A stretch of 64,000 nucleotides of DNA from an uncultured Bacteroidota bacterium (lineage in GTDB: Bacteria > Bacteroidota > Bacteroidia > Chitinophagales > Saprospiraceae): assembly GCA_937872515.1 (NCBI GenBank), contig CALMSX010000116.1, positions 1-64,000 of the forward strand, read 5' to 3'. Shown here one piece after another: positions 61,395 through 64,000 of the stretch (within the stretch, counting starts at the first letter, position 1; each line of letters starts with the position of its first letter). The notes beneath the pieces were generated by a model. That model was given only the letters and a program-made list of their open reading frames with translations, made no database searches and had not been told where the DNA came from. A program made the translations under genes and the position numbers.

Positions 61395-64000
61395 ATGGCT
61401 AGATTATTACAATTATTTTTGATTTTGTCCATTATGGTACCTATGTCGCTCAGTGCGCAGGTTACCACCTCATCGGTGAGGGGACACATTGCTGACTCCA
61501 AAGGAGAAGACTTGATTGGTGCGTCCGTAGTAGCGGTTCACCTACCTTCCGGAACTCAGTATGGTACCGTAACTGACGCATCTGGAAACTATATTCTTCC
61601 AGGGGTGAGAGTAGGGGGACCTTATAAAATAACAGTAAGTTATGTAGGCTACCAGGACAGGATTGTAGACAATGTATTTGCTTACCTTGGTGTAGCAGCG
61701 GATGTCAATGCCACCCTGGAAGATGCATCTGTTAATGTAGATGAAGTATTGGTAGTTGCCTCACGCGGTGACCTGTTCAGTTCAGACAGGAACGGAGCGG
61801 CGGTAACTTTCAACAACCAATCCATCCAATCAATTCCTACCTTGGGCAGAACCGTGAACGACATTACCCGTTACAACGTGTATTCCAATGGTAAGGGTTC
61901 TTTTGCCGGACAGGATTCACGATTCAGCAGTTTTACGGTGGATGGATCAGTGTTCAACAACGGCTTTGGTCTTGGTTCTTCCGCTTCAGCTGGGGGTAGA
62001 ACAGGTACTACCGCAATTTCACTGGATGCCTTGGAAGAGTTGCAGTACAACATTACTCCTTTTGATGTAAAACAATCAGGCTTTGCAGGTGCTGGTATCA
62101 ACTCTGTTACCCGTTCAGGAACCAATGAAATTTCAGGTTCAGCCTATTATTTTATGAAAAACAACGATTTGACAGGTAAAAAAGCCAATGGTTCAGATTT
62201 GGCTCCTTTCACAGTTGATGAAAAAACTTTTGGTGCAAGATTGGGCGGACCCATCATCAAAAACAAGTTGTTTTATTTCGTAAACTTTGAAAATTTTGAA
62301 AGTTCCAAACCCGCATTGGATTGGTCAATCAACAGGAATAACAATGCCGCTGGCAACATTTCAAGGGTAACAGAGGCAGACATGCAAGACTTGTCTGACT
62401 TCATGAAAACCAATTTTGGTTTTGACTTAGGTGCCTTTGATGGATATAACAGCGACATTAAGAGTACCAAATACCTGGCTAGATTGGACTACAACTTGAG
62501 TGACAAACACAAGTTGTCAGTACGTTACTCACACCATGATTCAGAATCAGAGCAAAGAATTTCTGATAGTAACAGTAGTAATACTGCCGGAAATGGTAAC
62601 AGAACCAATCGATCATTGGCCATTTCTCCTGAAAACACTGGTTACATCATCGAAGACAATACCAGATCAATTGCGGTTGAATTGAACTCTTTGTTTAGTG
62701 CTAAAATGTCTAACAACTTTATTGTTGGTTACAACAAACAATTGGAAGACAGACGTTACCGAACACAGGAGTTTCCTACCATCGACATTTTGAAAGACGG
62801 TAACACCTATACTTCTATTGGTTTTGACCCATTCACTCCGGCCAACCAATTGAATTATTCAACCCTAAACATTACCAACAACCTGAGTTATTACATGAAC
62901 AAGCACCAATTTACATTTGGATTGGCTGCTGAGTTCTTTAAGTCCAACAACGTATTTTTCCCTTCATCTAATGGAGTATATGTTTATAACTCAATTGATG
63001 ATTTTAAAACTGCGGCATTGGCATTCAAAAATGACCCAACCAACCCTGTTTCACCTGTTTCTGTAGCCAGGTACAATTTGAGGTACTCATTGCTTCCAAA
63101 CGGGCAGGATCCATTGCAGGTATTAAAGAGTTCAACTTATTCAGCTTACCTACAGGATGAAATTTTGGTTTCAAAAGACTTACAGGTTACAGTTGGTTTG
63201 AGGGCTGACTACTTTGGCTATGACAACTCAACTGCCAAGGATTTTTACAATCCTGTTGTTGGTGGGCTTACTTATAAGGATGAGAACGGTGCAGATCTTA
63301 AGATCAACACTTCTAACTTCCCTGAAGCAAACGTATTGTTGTCACCAAGATTGGGCTTAAACTACGACCTGAGTGGCGACAAGACATTCCAGATCAGGGG
63401 AGGAACAGGTATCTTCGTTTCCAGAATTCCACAGGTATTGGTTTCAAACCAGTTGGGTAACAACGGTGTGAACACCGCACTTATCAACGTAACGAATACT
63501 ACAGCATATCCATTTACCACAGATCCTACCAAGTTTATTCCTGAAACAACAGATATCACTAAGCTTCCGCCTTATGTTATCAATGCTTCAGACAACAACC
63601 TTAAAAATCCAACCATTTGGAAATCAAGTTTGGCTTTTGACAAAAAATTTGCAGGTGGATTTACCTTTACAGTTGAAGGTATTTACAACAAATTCTTAAG
63701 GGCACTTAGGTACATTGATGCCAACCTTAGAGCTGCAGACAGAGATTTTGTAGGTCCTGATACACGTGACAGGTTCCCTGCTTCCGGTTTATCAGGTGGA
63801 GCAGCCAGCACAGCCAGATTTATCAATGGTGCCACTACCAACGTATTTGTATTGAAAAATACTGACAAGGGAGATGCCTATACCCTTACTGCCAAACTTG
63901 AAAAAGTTTCAGACAAAGGTTTGGGAGGATTTGTAGGTTATACCTATGGATCTGCCAGAGACGTGCAACCGGTAGGAAGTACTGTTCAGGCCAACATTCC
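61395..64000 (+). CDS. Oar-like TonB-dependent receptor, 5' part
   Basis: The frame is open from ATG 61395 to the window end (about 868 codons), so the gene is incomplete here. Signal peptide MARLLQLFLILSIMVPMSLSAQ. Residues 25-105 form a carboxypeptidase-regulatory-like domain (VRGHIADSKGEDLIGASVV, GSGNYILPGVRVGG-type segment), followed by a TonB-plug part (IPTLGRTVNDITRYNVY, FTVDG) and beta-barrel start (GINSVTRSGTNEISGSAYYF). This Oar/TonB-receptor layout is common in the phylum and takes up or exports unknown ligands. Confidence 0.93.
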   Translation, partial: MARLLQLFLILSIMVPMSLSAQVTTSSVRGHIADSKGEDLIGASVVAVHLPSGTQYGTVTDASGNYILPGVRVGGPYKITVSYVGYQDRIVDNVFAYLGVAADVNATLEDASVNVDEVLVVASRGDLFSSDRNGAAVTFNNQSIQSIPTLGRTVNDITRYNVYSNGKGSFAGQDSRFSSFTVDGSVFNNGFGLGSSASAGGRTGTTAISLDALEELQYNITPFDVKQSGFAGAGINSVTRSGTNEISGSAYYFMKNNDLTGKKANGSDLAPFTVDEKTFGARLGGPIIKNKLFYFVNFENFESSKPALDWSINRNNNAAGNISRVTEADMQDLSDFMKTNFGFDLGAFDGYNSDIKSTKYLARLDYNLSDKHKLSVRYSHHDSESEQRISDSNSSNTAGNGNRTNRSLAISPENTGYIIEDNTRSIAVELNSLFSAKMSNNFIVGYNKQLEDRRYRTQEFPTIDILKDGNTYTSIGFDPFTPANQLNYSTLNITNNLSYYMNKHQFTFGLAAEFFKSNNVFFPSSNGVYVYNSIDDFKTAALAFKNDPTNPVSPVSVARYNLRYSLLPNGQDPLQVLKSSTYSAYLQDEILVSKDLQVTVGLRADYFGYDNSTAKDFYNPVVGGLTYKDENGADLKINTSNFPEANVLLSPRLGLNYDLSGDKTFQIRGGTGIFVSRIPQVLVSNQLGNNGVNTALINVTNTTAYPFTTDPTKFIPETTDITKLPPYVINASDNNLKNPTIWKSSLAFDKKFAGGFTFTVEGIYNKFLRALRYIDANLRAADRDFVGPDTRDRFPASGLSGGAASTARFINGATTNVFVLKNTDKGDAYTLTAKLEKVSDKGLGGFVGYTYGSARDVQPVGSTVQANI

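Overview
The window comes from a member of the Bacteroidota, probably a free-living Saprospiria or Flavobacteriia type; the exact family cannot be fixed from the sequence alone. The evidence is the moderately AT-rich DNA, the recurrent Bacteroidota -7 promoter box (TAnnTTTG), several proteins with type IX secretion (T9SS) C-terminal sorting domains, the T9SS translocon protein SprA, an Oar-like TonB-dependent receptor, and families largely restricted to the phylum (DUF4294, DUF2851).

Bases 1-5400 are accessory DNA: a complete IS256-family element with terminal inverted repeats and an 8-bp target duplication, a GC-rich array of about 22 heptamers, two secreted or outer-membrane proteins of unknown role, and a Cys-rich lipoprotein gene coupled to a T9SS-secreted leucine-rich-repeat-like protein. 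A second heptamer repeat lies exactly where the lipoprotein signal peptide should be, and its present copy number throws the gene out of frame. Bases 5400-11700 (minus strand) hold the tyrosine-catabolic hmgA and hppD genes followed by two T9SS cargo genes, a MopE-like calcium-binding repeat protein and a CotH kinase-like/lamin-tail protein.

Bases 12000-20140 are mainly housekeeping genes: acpP, birA-type ligase, rsfS, ftsH, DUF4294, metF, a phosphodiesterase-like enzyme, a GH73-like glucosaminidase and a rhodanese. Bases 20140-26420 hold paaABC (phenylacetyl-CoA epoxidase), a small lipoprotein and four tandem family-2 glycosyltransferases. A 1.6-kDa-residue-scale (about 1640 aa) C25 peptidase resembling PorU2 follows on the minus strand, then pcm. 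From 41895 down to 32152 nine minus-strand genes are packed with overlaps or gaps of at most 50 bp: SPOR protein, rodA, tgt, galK, queG, an AI-2E family transporter, wzm- and wzt-like ABC exporter genes and a GT32-methyltransferase fusion.

Bases 41900-51420 contain yidD, the mevalonate-pathway genes fni and mvaA, an AraC regulator, a small secreted protein, a tetR-paaE pair, DUF2851, tRNA-Val(TAC), a PfkB sugar kinase and ruvA. The rest is sprA (2.5 kb-codon gene), a two-component system, and the 5' part of an Oar-like receptor that runs off the end.

Two links between distant genes stand out. First, paaABC and the paaE reductase gene, 27 kb apart, share an almost identical 12-base motif inside inverted repeats at their promoters; with the TetR gene next to paaE this suggests one PaaR-like regulon. 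Second, the window carries T9SS cargo (LRR, CotH, MopE-like, PorU2-like) together with part of the T9SS machinery (sprA).
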